33,362 nt of DNA from JAXLQL01 sp046331625 (GTDB taxonomy: Bacteria > Acidobacteriota > Terriglobia > Bryobacterales > Bryobacteraceae): the NCBI GenBank assembly GCA_046331625.1, contig JAXLQL010000049.1, positions 1-33,362 of the forward strand. The letters are read 5' to 3'. Below, in pieces: positions 23,901 through 30,553 of the stretch. The notes under the pieces are model-generated. The model was given only the letters and a program-made list of their open reading frames with translations, did not search any database and was not told the DNA's origin. Each line of letters opens with the position of its first letter. Within the stretch, counting starts at the first letter, position 1. The translations under genes were made by a program, and so were the position numbers.

Positions 23901-24237
23901 CGATCGCTGGTTCGACACCGAGGCGATCCAGAACGCCGTGCCCGGCCGTTTCGGAAACTCCGGAAAGGGCACTATCCAAGGCAGCGGCGTCAACAACTGG
24001 GACATCAACTTCACCAAGAACTTCGTGTTCACCGAAAAGCACCGAGTACAATTCCGGGCGGAAATGTTCAATGCGTTCAACCACGCGCAGTTCGACGATC
24101 CGGTGATGCAGCCGGTGGTGCGCGATGCCGCTGGGCGCTTGTTGAATCCCACCGCCGGCAAGGTGACCTCGGCGAGCGACTTCGGATTCCGCCAGACCGA
24201 GCGCGTGATGCAGTTCGGCCTCAAGTACATCTTCTGA
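20974..24237 (+). CDS. Second Oar-like TonB-dependent outer-membrane receptor with CarboxypepD_reg domain
   Basis: This 1087-residue protein has a signal peptide (SSLLPCLFLAASLAAVAHAQ), a carboxypeptidase-regulatory-like domain (ITGSITDSSGAAASGAKVTL, GIYEFRALSPGNYRIEAE), a plug (VRELPLNGRNFMQLAFLSSG; EFGGNSGAFVNVVTRRGSNE) and a long barrel closing with RVMQFGLKYIF. It is only distantly similar to the receptor at 15326, so it is not a recent tandem copy. The plug motif ELPLNGRNF is characteristic of acidobacterial Oar-like proteins. The frame opens at 20893, but the ATG at 20974 starts the signal peptide. It presumably imports an unknown polymer-derived ligand; the neighbouring exported propeller protein may act on the same material, which is inference. 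Confidence 0.92.
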   Translation: MRSSLLPCLFLAASLAAVAHAQSASAVITGSITDSSGAAASGAKVTLTDLQTNQIREQAANTAGIYEFRALSPGNYRIEAEMQGFKKEQVTGLQLQVAQTLRLDLQLQVGQVTESVEVQATAALVQASDSNLSQVIDEKRVRELPLNGRNFMQLAFLSSGIVTAGRASATQRQANYGPAFSAGGQRDNTTTVLVDGIEISGMELNNYPYAIPSLESVGEFRVLTSGASAEFGGNSGAFVNVVTRRGSNEHHGSLFEFLRNDKLDSRNFFDRTGRSAPNKRNQFGFIFSGPVTIPKLYNGKDRTFVMFSWEWQRQRNGTTSTTIVPTAEERAGDFSSAVTPVADPLAKTPLPGNRIPTSRISKVGQGLLALYPTANATDPARNYVNAPLRRFDFSIPSGRIDHKISDKNNLFWRTTVNEPSDIGPGQALTQAFRYDAVQRERHVQLTLGDTHVVSPNIVNEFSTGFVRMNRTRNSSDSFLRDWVKELGIQGIPTQPLTYGAPAITISGFPQAGFSTNNAFFSWITQSLQFVDNLSIVRAKHTFKVGGNFQRKQLNSTQWGAPNGNYTFTGAYSTVPPVGTPTRQAAIADVLFGYPAAFAVQTTPFEQRLRYLNTAWYVQDDWRISPNLTINAGLRWEYFGKPYDRFDRIATFDLATGQQLLPGQNGTPRGLMNPDRNNFGPRLGFAWRARGTQDLVIRGAYGLFYSPPIGNDFRSRGFQDPFAFQVNRTYRPATPTSPTPEFTADNPTAGANRLANQTRAGVDRNFRDAYVQQWNLSIQKLVTANTLAEVAYRGSKSTRLPTNLDYNEISPNPPQPPDFRLIFPYPTLAGVSILESRAAANYHAFTARAERRYSKGFTVLANYTFSKTITDVDSSTVGVAVGAGAFGPNTIKNLKDNKGPAIFDRPHQFNLSAVYELPFFQKSRRAARLVLGGWQVAPIWTAFQGAYLTPGNFNVLYTGSRPDALRNANLPRGQRTIDRWFDTEAIQNAVPGRFGNSGKGTIQGSGVNNWDINFTKNFVFTEKHRVQFRAEMFNAFNHAQFDDPVMQPVVRDAAGRLLNPTAGKVTSASDFGFRQTERVMQFGLKYIF

Positions 24238-24307
24238 GCCCAGTCCCGCTGTCCGCGCGGCGCGTCGAGGTCCATGCAAACACCTGCGTTGTCAGTCCCG
24301 TCCCGAA

Positions 24308-25201
24308 TCACTTCGGTCGAAACACCACCTGCTTCAGCGGACCCTTCCCCTCGCACACTCGCGCCTTCTCGGCGTCCACCGCCTCCTGCTTCACGAACAC
24401 CATCGTCAAAGCAAACGTGAACGGATTCCCACCGAGCACTCCCTCCCGTAGCGCCCAATATCCACTCGTGCACTTTGACGTGGCAGCCTGACGCCGAGCC
24501 GCCTCAGCCGAAGGAAACGTACCAGCCACCAGCGCGGGCAACTCCATGTCGCGCTTCTGATCGATGCTCTTCGACTTCTCGTTCCACAGCAGCCCGAACG
24601 CCCAGAAGAAATCCGGATTCTCGCCGCTCCCGCGATAGCCATTGAGATAGATGATTCGATCGCCGGTAGACGACGGGAGAATCTCCAAAGTCGACCAACT
24701 CGGCCCCTGCCGCTCGGTATCTCCCCACACGGGCTTCAGCTTGTCGTTGTCCACAGCGAACAAGTCATACCGCCGCCGCAACGGCTGAAATCCGCGCACC
24801 TGGTGAACCAGCAATCCGGCCCGGGCTTCGGCCAGCCGAACCGCGCGCAACGCAGTGGCGACGTAGCCGTCTTCCCTGCCGGCCGCCCACGCCTCGCCAG
24901 GATCGCGCGTCGTGATTCCCGTTTCTCCGGCCTCCTTCCGCCAGTTGAAATCGGAAGCGGCGAATGGCAGCGCTACCGAATCGAGCATACGTTCGCCCCG
25001 CCACAGTTGCGCGAAAGCTGGGCACTTGTCGCCCTCGCACGGGCCCGGAGCCAAACGGAATCGATAATCTCCAACGCTGGCCGCGACCGTCGATACCGGA
25101 GCAGCACCGGTACGCTTCTCCTCTTTTGGCTTGGAACCCCCACAACCGAGGACGATCGAAAACACCACCGCGACACAAAGGGGTCGAGCAATGGATCCCA
25201 T
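24308..25201 (-). CDS. Lipoprotein, unknown function
   Basis: This 297-residue protein starts with a lipoprotein signal (ARPLCVAVVFSIVLGCGGSK; lipobox cysteine near residue 19), a Lys/Glu-rich linker and a globular domain with paired cysteines (GPCEGDKC) and strand-rich segments (YVATALRAVRLAEARAGLLV, DRIIYLNGYRGSG). I do not recognise the family. The frame opens at 25255, but the ATG at 25201 directly precedes the lipid signal, and a TATACT box on this strand (25213-25218) sits 11 bases upstream. It is probably anchored in the outer membrane facing the periplasm. It converges with the second receptor gene. Confidence 0.75.
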   Translation of the reverse strand: MGSIARPLCVAVVFSIVLGCGGSKPKEEKRTGAAPVSTVAASVGDYRFRLAPGPCEGDKCPAFAQLWRGERMLDSVALPFAASDFNWRKEAGETGITTRDPGEAWAAGREDGYVATALRAVRLAEARAGLLVHQVRGFQPLRRRYDLFAVDNDKLKPVWGDTERQGPSWSTLEILPSSTGDRIIYLNGYRGSGENPDFFWAFGLLWNEKSKSIDQKRDMELPALVAGTFPSAEAARRQAATSKCTSGYWALREGVLGGNPFTFALTMVFVKQEAVDAEKARVCEGKGPLKQVVFRPK

Positions 25202-25212
25202 GTAGTGAAGCC

Positions 25213-25218
25213 AGTATA
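25213..25218 (-). promoter_or_regulatory. Candidate -10 box for the lipoprotein gene
   Basis: TATACT on the minus strand lies 11 bases before the ATG at 25201. It is followed by GGCTTCAC, close to the GGCTCCAC that follows the TATACT box at 15291. No -35 match was seen. Confidence 0.35.
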
Positions 25219-25261
25219 TCGCGCTCACGCGCAACCGCCGCCGGCCCTCCAGCAATGCCTA

Positions 25262-25286
25262 CCCGGTAAAGGCATCTTTACTCCGG
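25262..25286 (+). promoter_or_regulatory. Inverted repeat upstream of the Spy/CpxP-like gene
   Basis: CCGGTAAAG (25263-25271) and CTTTAC-T-CCGG (25276-25286) form a nine-to-ten-pair stem with loop GCAT and one bulged T. It lies about 50 bases before the ATG, between divergent genes. It could be an operator for an envelope-stress regulator or an RNA hairpin. Confidence 0.4.
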
Positions 25287-25336
25287 TGTCCGCAACCGCC
25301 TCCGCCGATGCGGCGTTTGAAGCAATAGGAGGTTCG

Positions 25337-25804
25337 ATGAACCAATCACTCACACGACGAATCATGGTGGCGGCGTTCGCCGTTCTCACCGCTGTTCCCA
25401 CGTTCGCGCAGGGCGGACCGCCGCAAGGATCCGGATCGGGTTCCGGCACGTCGCGCCGGCTCAATTTCCTGGCCGGGTATCTCAGCCTGACAGACACGCA
25501 GAAGTCGCAAGCACAGGCGATTTTCGACGCCGCTGATGCCGCCGTGCAAACAGCCCGTGGCACGTTGACTGCCGCGCAAACCGCGCTCCGCACTGCGATC
25601 AAGGCTCACGCTTCCGACTCCGAACTCGACCGCCTCTCGGCCGCTGTCGGCGCGATCCAGGGCCAGATCACCGCGATCAACGCGAAGGCCGAATCGAAGT
25701 TCTACGCCCTTCTCACGGCGGAGCAAAAGACAAAGTACGACCAACTCGGCAGCGGCATGGGCCCCGGTGGGGGTGGGCGCAATCGCCGGTCCGCGCAGGA
25801 ATAG
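25337..25804 (+). CDS. Spy/CpxP-like periplasmic protein
   Basis: This 155-residue protein has a signal peptide (MVAAFAVLTAVPTFAQ) and a Gly/Ser-rich linker. It carries two LTxxQ-type helical motifs, LSLTDTQKSQAQAIFDAAD and LLTAEQKTKYDQL, separated by Ala-rich amphipathic helices. This is the Spy/CpxP pattern of periplasmic chaperones and metal- or stress-responsive proteins. AGGAGG six bases before the ATG fixes the start. The C-terminal tail is Gly/Arg-rich (GPGGGGRNRRSAQE). Together with the efflux operon in the same window, a role in envelope or metal stress is possible, though the two are far apart. Confidence 0.8.
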   Translation: MNQSLTRRIMVAAFAVLTAVPTFAQGGPPQGSGSGSGTSRRLNFLAGYLSLTDTQKSQAQAIFDAADAAVQTARGTLTAAQTALRTAIKAHASDSELDRLSAAVGAIQGQITAINAKAESKFYALLTAEQKTKYDQLGSGMGPGGGGRNRRSAQE

Positions 25805-25926
25805 TCGACCGGTTGCCTGCCCACGGTGACGCGGTAGGGCTGGCGGTTTCGTCTCCACCGCCAGCCCCGCTGCCCATCCGGGCGCAACCCGGCACCCGCC
25901 AGGCACGTCTCCCAAGGAGAGCGCAG

Positions 25927-26718
25927 ATGACCAGACGATCCTTGCTCGCCCTCGCCGGAGCCAGTCTCGGTTCCCTTGCACGGCCCGCCCGCGCCGCGTG
26001 GGACAAGCCGTTCCCTGACTGGGACGCCGACTATCGCGATCGCCTCCTGACCGATTCCCCTTGGGCCCACCGCCAGACCGTGGTCTTTGACTTCGCAGCT
26101 CCGCCCGCGCCTGCCAGCAAAGTCACCGCCGATTTCCAAGCTTCGAATTTTCAGATCGAGCTGCCCCGAGGCATGGGCCTTCCACGAATCCCCACTACGC
26201 GCACCGGCGGATCTACCGGACGCGGCCCGTACCCCGGCAGTGGACCCGGATCTTCGGGCGGCGATGTGGCCCGTGTACCCACGCGCTCCGAGATGTTCCT
26301 CATCGTGCGCTGGTCGAGCGCGCTCCCCATCCGCCAGGCGCTTGCCCTCGAACAGTTCGGGCTCAACGGACTCGGCTCGCCCCAAGCCAAAGAGCTACTC
26401 GACGAAGACTCGCGCCAGTACCTCATCGAAATCGCCGGATTCCCCGTGCTCTCGATTCCGCAAGGCCCCCAGTGGCTCGAAAAGAAGCTGCTCGAATCCG
26501 CCACCATCTCCGCGCGCGGGCGCAAGCCCATCAAAGCCGGAGTGGTCACCGTACCCGAGCACGGCAATCACTTGATCGCCGCGGTGCGATTCTCGCGCGC
26601 CGAGCCGTTCGCCACCGAAGACGAACTGGTCGAGTTCACGGCCGAAGCCGGGTCCATCAAGATCGCCCGCACCTTCAAGCCAAAACAGATGTTCTATCGA
26701 GGCAAACTGGAGATGTGA
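25927..26718 (+). CDS. Exported hypothetical protein with twin-arginine-like signal
   Basis: This 263-residue protein has an N-terminal signal MTRRSLLALAGASLGSLARP with a twin-Arg start, cleaving at ARA near residue 23. The domain begins WDKPFPDWDADYRDRLLTDSPWAH, a stretch that recurs in exported acidobacterial proteins of unknown role. A Gly/Pro-rich insert (STGRGPYPGSGPGSSGG) and a strand-rich C-terminal half (FLIVRWSSALPIRQAL and others) follow. AAGGAG upstream supports the start. The 3' end overlaps the converging gene at 26675 by 44 bases. It lies 122 bases after the Spy-like gene. Function unknown. Confidence 0.75.
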   Translation: MTRRSLLALAGASLGSLARPARAAWDKPFPDWDADYRDRLLTDSPWAHRQTVVFDFAAPPAPASKVTADFQASNFQIELPRGMGLPRIPTTRTGGSTGRGPYPGSGPGSSGGDVARVPTRSEMFLIVRWSSALPIRQALALEQFGLNGLGSPQAKELLDEDSRQYLIEIAGFPVLSIPQGPQWLEKKLLESATISARGRKPIKAGVVTVPEHGNHLIAAVRFSRAEPFATEDELVEFTAEAGSIKIARTFKPKQMFYRGKLEM

Positions 26719-27010
26719 CCCGGTCCAGCAGCCTCGTCAGGTCCTCGTAGTAGGGCTCGGCGACGGTGACGATGAAGTATCCCCCTGACCGTACGCCTGC
26801 GTCCAGAAACTGGGACCGCTCTTTGGCGGGCAGGGTCCCCACCTTGGCCATCAGCGATTCGAACAGGGTTCTAGCAGTCGCTGGCATCAGGTGCACCAAC
26901 ACGTCGGTACCCAGGAATCGGTGCCGCGCGTAGAACACCTCGCCGTGAGATCCCACAACCTCCCTCGTTCGAATCCATTTGCTGGTCGTGACCGCACCTA
27001 GTCCGATCAT
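26675..27010 (-). CDS. Stand-alone protein resembling a kinase N-lobe (function unknown)
   Basis: This 111-residue protein resembles the start of a bacterial Ser/Thr kinase domain: VVGSHGEVFYARHRFLG corresponds to the Gly-rich loop, TDVLVHLMP to the VAIK strand with His in place of the ATP-anchoring Lys, and FLDAGVRSGGYFIVTVAEP to the strands leading to the hinge. It stops there, with no catalytic loop or C-lobe. It cannot be an active kinase as read. It may be a binding module or a relic. GGAGGA just before the ATG supports translation. It diverges from the sigma factor at 27222 and overlaps the previous gene's end by 44 bases. The likeness is by eye and may be superficial. Confidence 0.55.
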   Translation of the reverse strand: MIGLGAVTTSKWIRTREVVGSHGEVFYARHRFLGTDVLVHLMPATARTLFESLMAKVGTLPAKERSQFLDAGVRSGGYFIVTVAEPYYEDLTRLLDRVTSPVCLDRTSVLA

Positions 27011-27081
27011 CGTCCTCCTTCAACCCTTGATAAAACTATAGGCGTTGTCGGGCTTACAAATCGATCACCCTCCCGCATAAA

Positions 27082-27108
27082 AGTAGGCCAGTACCTACTA
27101 CCGGTACT
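27082..27108. promoter_or_regulatory. Two mutually exclusive inverted repeats upstream of the sigma factor
   Basis: AGTAGG (27082-27087) pairs with CCTACT (27094-27099), while AGTACC (27090-27095) pairs with GGTACT (27103-27108). Both use bases 27094-27095, so only one hairpin can form at a time. It may be an operator with two overlapping half-site sets or an RNA switch. The bases lie between the divergent genes at 27010 and 27222. Confidence 0.45.
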
Positions 27109-27221
27109 CGCCAAATCCCCCGTTTCAGTATCGCCAAAAATCCGCTAGCAGATTTTCTCTTCAATGAATCGACATTGCTTGTGACTGAAACTTCGGGCCT
27201 GATCTGCTTCATCATGCTTGT

Positions 27222-27833
27222 ATGGATGTCGCCTCCGAAGACCGCCTGATCGCCCTGGCCAAGGCAGGGGACCACTGTGCATTCACCGAACTCGCCGATC
27301 GGACTTCGCCTGCGGCTCGCCGCCTAGCCTTTTCGATTCTGAGAGATAGAGACTCGGCCGCCGATGCCATGCAAGACGCGCTCGCCAAGGCCTGGGAGCA
27401 CCTCCCCGGCTTCCACGGCGAAGCGAAGTTCTCCACCTGGTTCGGCCGGATCGTCTTCAACCAGTGCCTCATGACCCTCCGCCGCAAGCGCCGCGCGCGC
27501 CTTGACTCGCTCGACCAGTGCGACCCCGAATCCAAGCGCCCGACCTTCGAGTTCGGTACCTCTGCCCCCTCCCCCGAACAGGCTCTCGCCTCCGCGGAAG
27601 CCGCCCAGCTTCTCCGCGACCAGATCAATCGCCTGCCCCGCCTGCTTCGCGACCCGCTCCGCCTCCGCGATCTCGAGGAACTGCCCCTCGAAGTCGTTGC
27701 CTCGCGCCTCAGTCTTTCGATTCCCGCCCTCAAGTCGAGGCTCCAACGCGCTCGCCAGGAACTGCGCCACCGGATGCAACCCTTCGCCGGATTCCGCGAA
27801 AGTTCCCCCATTGGCAGAGGCTTGGCCGTGTAG
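27222..27833 (+). CDS. ECF-type RNA polymerase sigma factor
   Basis: This 203-residue sigma-70 family protein has region 2 (LIALAKAGDHCAFTELADRT, DSAADAMQDALAKAWEHL, FSTWFGRIVFNQCLMTLRRK; residues 8-90). A linker follows, then region 4 (LLRDQINRLPRLLRDPLRLRD and LPLEVVASRLSLSIPALKSRLQRAR; residues about 128-182) with its helix-turn-helix. There is no anti-sigma gene next to it. No Shine-Dalgarno sequence is visible before the ATG at 27222. The stop codon lies inside REP-like copy 2, so the last residues (GLAV) are encoded by the repeat. Target promoters are unknown. Confidence 0.9.
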   Translation: MDVASEDRLIALAKAGDHCAFTELADRTSPAARRLAFSILRDRDSAADAMQDALAKAWEHLPGFHGEAKFSTWFGRIVFNQCLMTLRRKRRARLDSLDQCDPESKRPTFEFGTSAPSPEQALASAEAAQLLRDQINRLPRLLRDPLRLRDLEELPLEVVASRLSLSIPALKSRLQRARQELRHRMQPFAGFRESSPIGRGLAV

Positions 27834-27869
27834 GGCGGGCTTCAGCCAGCGCGGGACTTCAGTCCCGCT
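27826..27869 (+). repeat. REP-like palindromic repeat, copy 2
   Basis: A 44-base near-copy of 20810-20852. The stem arms GCGGGAC/GTCCCGC are unchanged and only the loop differs (TTCA for TTT), as does one base in the first hairpin. Its first bases are the end of the sigma factor gene and supply its stop codon. Confidence 0.8.
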
Positions 27870-27965
27870 CCAGACGTGGGCACATGCGTTCCTAGATCGC
27901 TCGGCATTTCGCAAGATCGGCAGCCCCGCGCACAATTCCCTGAGAATAATTCCCTCGCCGCCGCA

Positions 27966-27981
27966 CTCCCTAAATAGGGAG
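27966..27981 (+). promoter_or_regulatory. Perfect palindrome over the ribosome-binding site of yifB
   Basis: CTCCCTA (27966-27972) and TAGGGAG (27975-27981) are perfect inverted repeats with a 2-base centre, ending two bases before the GTG start. The right arm contains the only Shine-Dalgarno-like sequence. It may be an operator or, as RNA, a stem that hides the ribosome-binding site. Confidence 0.5.
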
Positions 27982-27983
27982 CC

Positions 27984-29504
27984 GTGTCACTATTCCGAAC
28001 CCGCAGCGCCGCCGTCTACGGCATTGACGCCCACCTCATCGACGTCGAGGTGGACATGTACCCGGGCGGCAATAACCGTGACTTCGTCACCGTCGGCATG
28101 CCCGACACCGCCGTGCGCGAAAGCCGGGAGCGCATCAAGTCCGCCCTCATGAACTCAGGCTTCGGCTATCCCAACAAGTCCGTCACCATCAATCTGGCGC
28201 CGGCCAACGTGCGTAAAGAAGGCGCTGGTTTCGACCTTCCCATGGCCATCGGGATCCTCGGGGCCATGGGTGTGATCCCAGAGTCCGGCCAGTACCTCGT
28301 CACGGGCGAACTCTCGCTCGATGGTTCGCTTCGACCCGTGCGCGGCGCGCTGTCGATGGCCGTTTGCGCGCGCAAGCAGGGCATCGCGAACCTGATTGTC
28401 CCGCGCGAGAACGCAGCCGAAGCCGCCGTGGTGGAGGGCGTGCGGGTGTTCGGGCTCGCGCATCTGGGCGACGCCGTGCAGCTCATCAACGGATCGAACG
28501 ACTTCGCCGCCGCCGGGTCCCTGCGAGCCGAGTCCGCCGAAACAGAACCGGCCCTTCCTGATTTTCGCGATGTGCGCGGACAAACCACCGCCAAGCGCGC
28601 TCTCGAAGTGGCCGCAGCCGGCGCGCACAACGTGCTGATGATCGGTCCGCCAGGATCGGGCAAGACGATGCTCGCCAAGCGCATGGCCGGGATTCTTCCG
28701 CCGCTCACGTTTCCGGAAGCGCTCGAGACCACGCAAGTCCACAGCGTCGCCGGACTCTTGCCTCCCGGCGCGGGTCTGCTGCGTGCGCGGCCTTTCCGCG
28801 CGCCGCACCACACCGTGTCCGATGCCGGCTTGCTCGGTGGCGGCACCGGCGCTCCGCGGCCCGGCGAAGTCAGCCTCGCCCACAACGGCATTCTGTTCCT
28901 CGACGAGTTGCCCGAGTTCGCGCGCAACGTGCTCGAACTGCTCCGCCAGCCGCTCGAGGAGCGCGGTGTGACCATCGCGCGCTCGAACTTCACGCTCTCC
29001 TTTCCAGCGGACTTCATGCTGGTGGCCGCGATGAACCCGTGCCCGTGCGGTTTCTATGGCGACTCCACCAAGGAATGCCGCTGCACCGGCGCCATCATCC
29101 AACGCTATCTCGGCAAGATCAGCGGACCGCTCCTTGACCGCATCGATCTCCACATCGAAGTGCCCGCCGTGCCTTACCAGGAGCTCCGCTCGCGCGAAGA
29201 CGGCGTGACTTCGGCGCAGATGCGCGACCGTGTGCTCGCCGCGCGCCGCCGGCAGCAGCAACGGGGAAGCTACAACGCCCACATCCCGCCCGGTTCGCTG
29301 CGCCAGCACTGCGCGCTGGATGCGGCGGGCGAGCGGACGCTCGAGATGGCGGTGCGCAAACTCGGGCTCTCGGCGCGCGCGCATGACCGGATTCTCAAGG
29401 TCGCACGGACGATCGCGGATCTCGATGCGAGCGACGCCGTGGGCGCGAAGCATGTCGCCGAAGCGGTGCAGTATCGCAGCCTCGACCGCAACTACTGGAG
29501 CTGA
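27984..29504 (+). CDS. comM: YifB/ComM family AAA+ ATPase (Mg-chelatase-like)
   Basis: This 506-residue protein has an N-terminal ChlI-like domain (IDVEVDMYPGG, FVTVGMPDTAVRESRERIKSAL, VTINLAPANVRKEGAGFDLP) and an AAA+ domain with Walker A GPPGSGKT (221-228), Walker B ILFLDELPEF and a conserved NPCPCGFYGD cysteine cluster before CRCTGAIIQRYLGKISGP. The Mg_chelatase_C helices follow (LDAAGERTLEMAVRKLGLSARAHDRILKVARTIADL). The ComM member of this family is a hexameric branch-migration helicase used in natural transformation, which is the best guess for the role. GTG 27984 is chosen because the family N-terminus (RTRSAAVYGIDA) follows at once. Confidence 0.92.
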   Translation: MSLFRTRSAAVYGIDAHLIDVEVDMYPGGNNRDFVTVGMPDTAVRESRERIKSALMNSGFGYPNKSVTINLAPANVRKEGAGFDLPMAIGILGAMGVIPESGQYLVTGELSLDGSLRPVRGALSMAVCARKQGIANLIVPRENAAEAAVVEGVRVFGLAHLGDAVQLINGSNDFAAAGSLRAESAETEPALPDFRDVRGQTTAKRALEVAAAGAHNVLMIGPPGSGKTMLAKRMAGILPPLTFPEALETTQVHSVAGLLPPGAGLLRARPFRAPHHTVSDAGLLGGGTGAPRPGEVSLAHNGILFLDELPEFARNVLELLRQPLEERGVTIARSNFTLSFPADFMLVAAMNPCPCGFYGDSTKECRCTGAIIQRYLGKISGPLLDRIDLHIEVPAVPYQELRSREDGVTSAQMRDRVLAARRRQQQRGSYNAHIPPGSLRQHCALDAAGERTLEMAVRKLGLSARAHDRILKVARTIADLDASDAVGAKHVAEAVQYRSLDRNYWS

Positions 29505-29515
29505 CGGCCTGGCAG

Positions 29516-30013
29516 ATGAAGCGCAGAGTGTACATCGAAACCAGCGTCGTCAGTTATCTGGTGGCGCGGCCGAGCGCCAATCCGGTGACGGAGGCCAATC
29601 GGTTGGTGACGCTCGAGTGGTGGACGAATCACCGGTGGCGATATGAAACCTTCGCTTCCGAGTTGGTTCTCGCGGAAGCGTCAAAGGGCGATGCCGGCGC
29701 CGCATCGCGCCGTCTCACCGGGCTCGCTGCGATTCCCTTGCTGCCGATCGATTCCGGCATCGACGCCCTGGCTCGATCCTTCGTTTCGCGAGGCATAGTG
29801 CCGAAACAGGCGAGTGACGACGCCATGCACATCGCGGTTACGATCACCCATGGCATGGACTTCCTCCTTACTTGGAACTGCCGTCACATCGCCAACCCCG
29901 AAGTCATTGAAAGGCTCGAACAGGCGTGCCTACAACTGGGCTTCCGCTTGCCCGTCCTTTGCACGCCAGCGCAGATGGTGGGAAACTGGAACTATGGAAG
30001 ACGAGATTCTTGA
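29516..30013 (+). CDS. PIN-domain protein, VapC-like toxin
   Basis: This 165-residue PIN-fold protein starts RRVYIETSVVSYLVARPS, with Glu8 at the first acidic position (Asp in most VapC). It continues with an acidic residue in ASELVLAEASKG, the core pair in KQASDDAMHIAVTITHGMDFLLTWNCRHIANP, and ends with a strand. It is close to the PIN subfamily that has an extended C-terminus (RLPVLCTPAQMVGN). Its 3' end overlaps the next gene by 20 bases, the usual arrangement with a downstream antitoxin. It follows yifB by 11 bases. Confidence 0.85.
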   Translation: MKRRVYIETSVVSYLVARPSANPVTEANRLVTLEWWTNHRWRYETFASELVLAEASKGDAGAASRRLTGLAAIPLLPIDSGIDALARSFVSRGIVPKQASDDAMHIAVTITHGMDFLLTWNCRHIANPEVIERLEQACLQLGFRLPVLCTPAQMVGNWNYGRRDS

Positions 30014-30194
30014 CGAGTTAGAGCGCATCCGCGCGGAACACGCCGCTCGCTTCAACTACGACATCAGCGCGATGATCGAAGACATCAAGAGCTACGAAAT
30101 TCCCGCGGATTGGCCGAGAGCCTCGTTCGCTCCACGCCGCATTACACGCGAAGACCTCCCTCCGGAACTCTTCGAACCCGTCGCCGGGAAATAG
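29994..30194 (+). CDS. Antitoxin-like small protein, tandem copy 1
   Basis: This 66-residue protein reads MEDEILDELERIRAEHAARF, NYDISAMIEDIKSYEI and DWPRASFAPRRITREDLPPE. The N-terminal helix RIRxEHAAxFNYD is a common pattern in small proteins encoded just after PIN-domain genes, which are likely antitoxins. It overlaps the PIN gene by 20 bases, so the pair is coupled. Two further copies follow at 30207 and 30374. It is the most complete of the three. Confidence 0.75.
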   Translation: MEDEILDELERIRAEHAARFNYDISAMIEDIKSYEIPADWPRASFAPRRITREDLPPELFEPVAGK

Positions 30195-30206
30195 CAGGAC
30201 CATCCA

Positions 30207-30371
30207 ATGGAGGACGAAATCTCGGACGAACTTCACCGCATCCGGGAGGAGCACGCGGCGCAGTTCAACTTCGATCTACGCCTCATCCTCGAGTACTTCA
30301 TACGTTCCGAGGCAGAGCGCGATTGGCCCCGAGTGTCCTTCTTGCCGAGCCGAATCACCGAGCTCCCGTAG
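30207..30371 (+). CDS. Antitoxin-like small protein, tandem copy 2 (divergent)
   Basis: This 54-residue protein keeps MEDEISDELHRIREEHAAQF, NFDLRLIL, DWPRVSFLPSRIT and then ends early (ELP) before the last ten residues of copy 1. The middle has changed (EYFIRSEAE in place of EDIKSYEIPA). It is separated from copy 1 by 12 bases. It may bind a different partner or be decaying. No extra toxin gene accompanies it. Confidence 0.6.
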   Translation: MEDEISDELHRIREEHAAQFNFDLRLILEYFIRSEAERDWPRVSFLPSRITELP

Positions 30372-30373
30372 CC

Positions 30374-30541
30374 ATGGAAGACGAGATTCTCGACGAGCTT
30401 CACCGCATTCGCGCGGAGCAAAGCAGCCTAGTTCAACTACGACATCCACGCCATGATTGGCCGCGAGCCTCGTTCTCGCCACGCCGCATTACACGCGAGG
30501 ACCTGCCCCCGGAACTCTTCGAAACCCCCGAGCCCAATTAA
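30374..30541 (+). CDS. Antitoxin-like small protein, tandem copy 3 (internally rearranged)
   Basis: This 55-residue reading frame has MEDEILDELHRIRAEQ and DWPRASFSPRRITREDLPPE identical or nearly so to copy 1, but the middle (SSLVQLRHPRH) is out of frame. The bases there still spell FNYDIHAMI in another frame. A small insertion near 30420 and a deletion of about 34 bases near 30463 cancel out, so the ends stay in frame. It starts two bases after the stop of copy 2. Possibly non-functional. Confidence 0.55.
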   Translation: MEDEILDELHRIRAEQSSLVQLRHPRHDWPRASFSPRRITREDLPPELFETPEPN

Positions 30542-30553
30542 GTCCGAGCCGAA

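Noticed and set aside
28155..29453. 432-codon minus-strand open frame opposite yifB
   Set aside because: Antisense shadow of a gene with Walker motifs.
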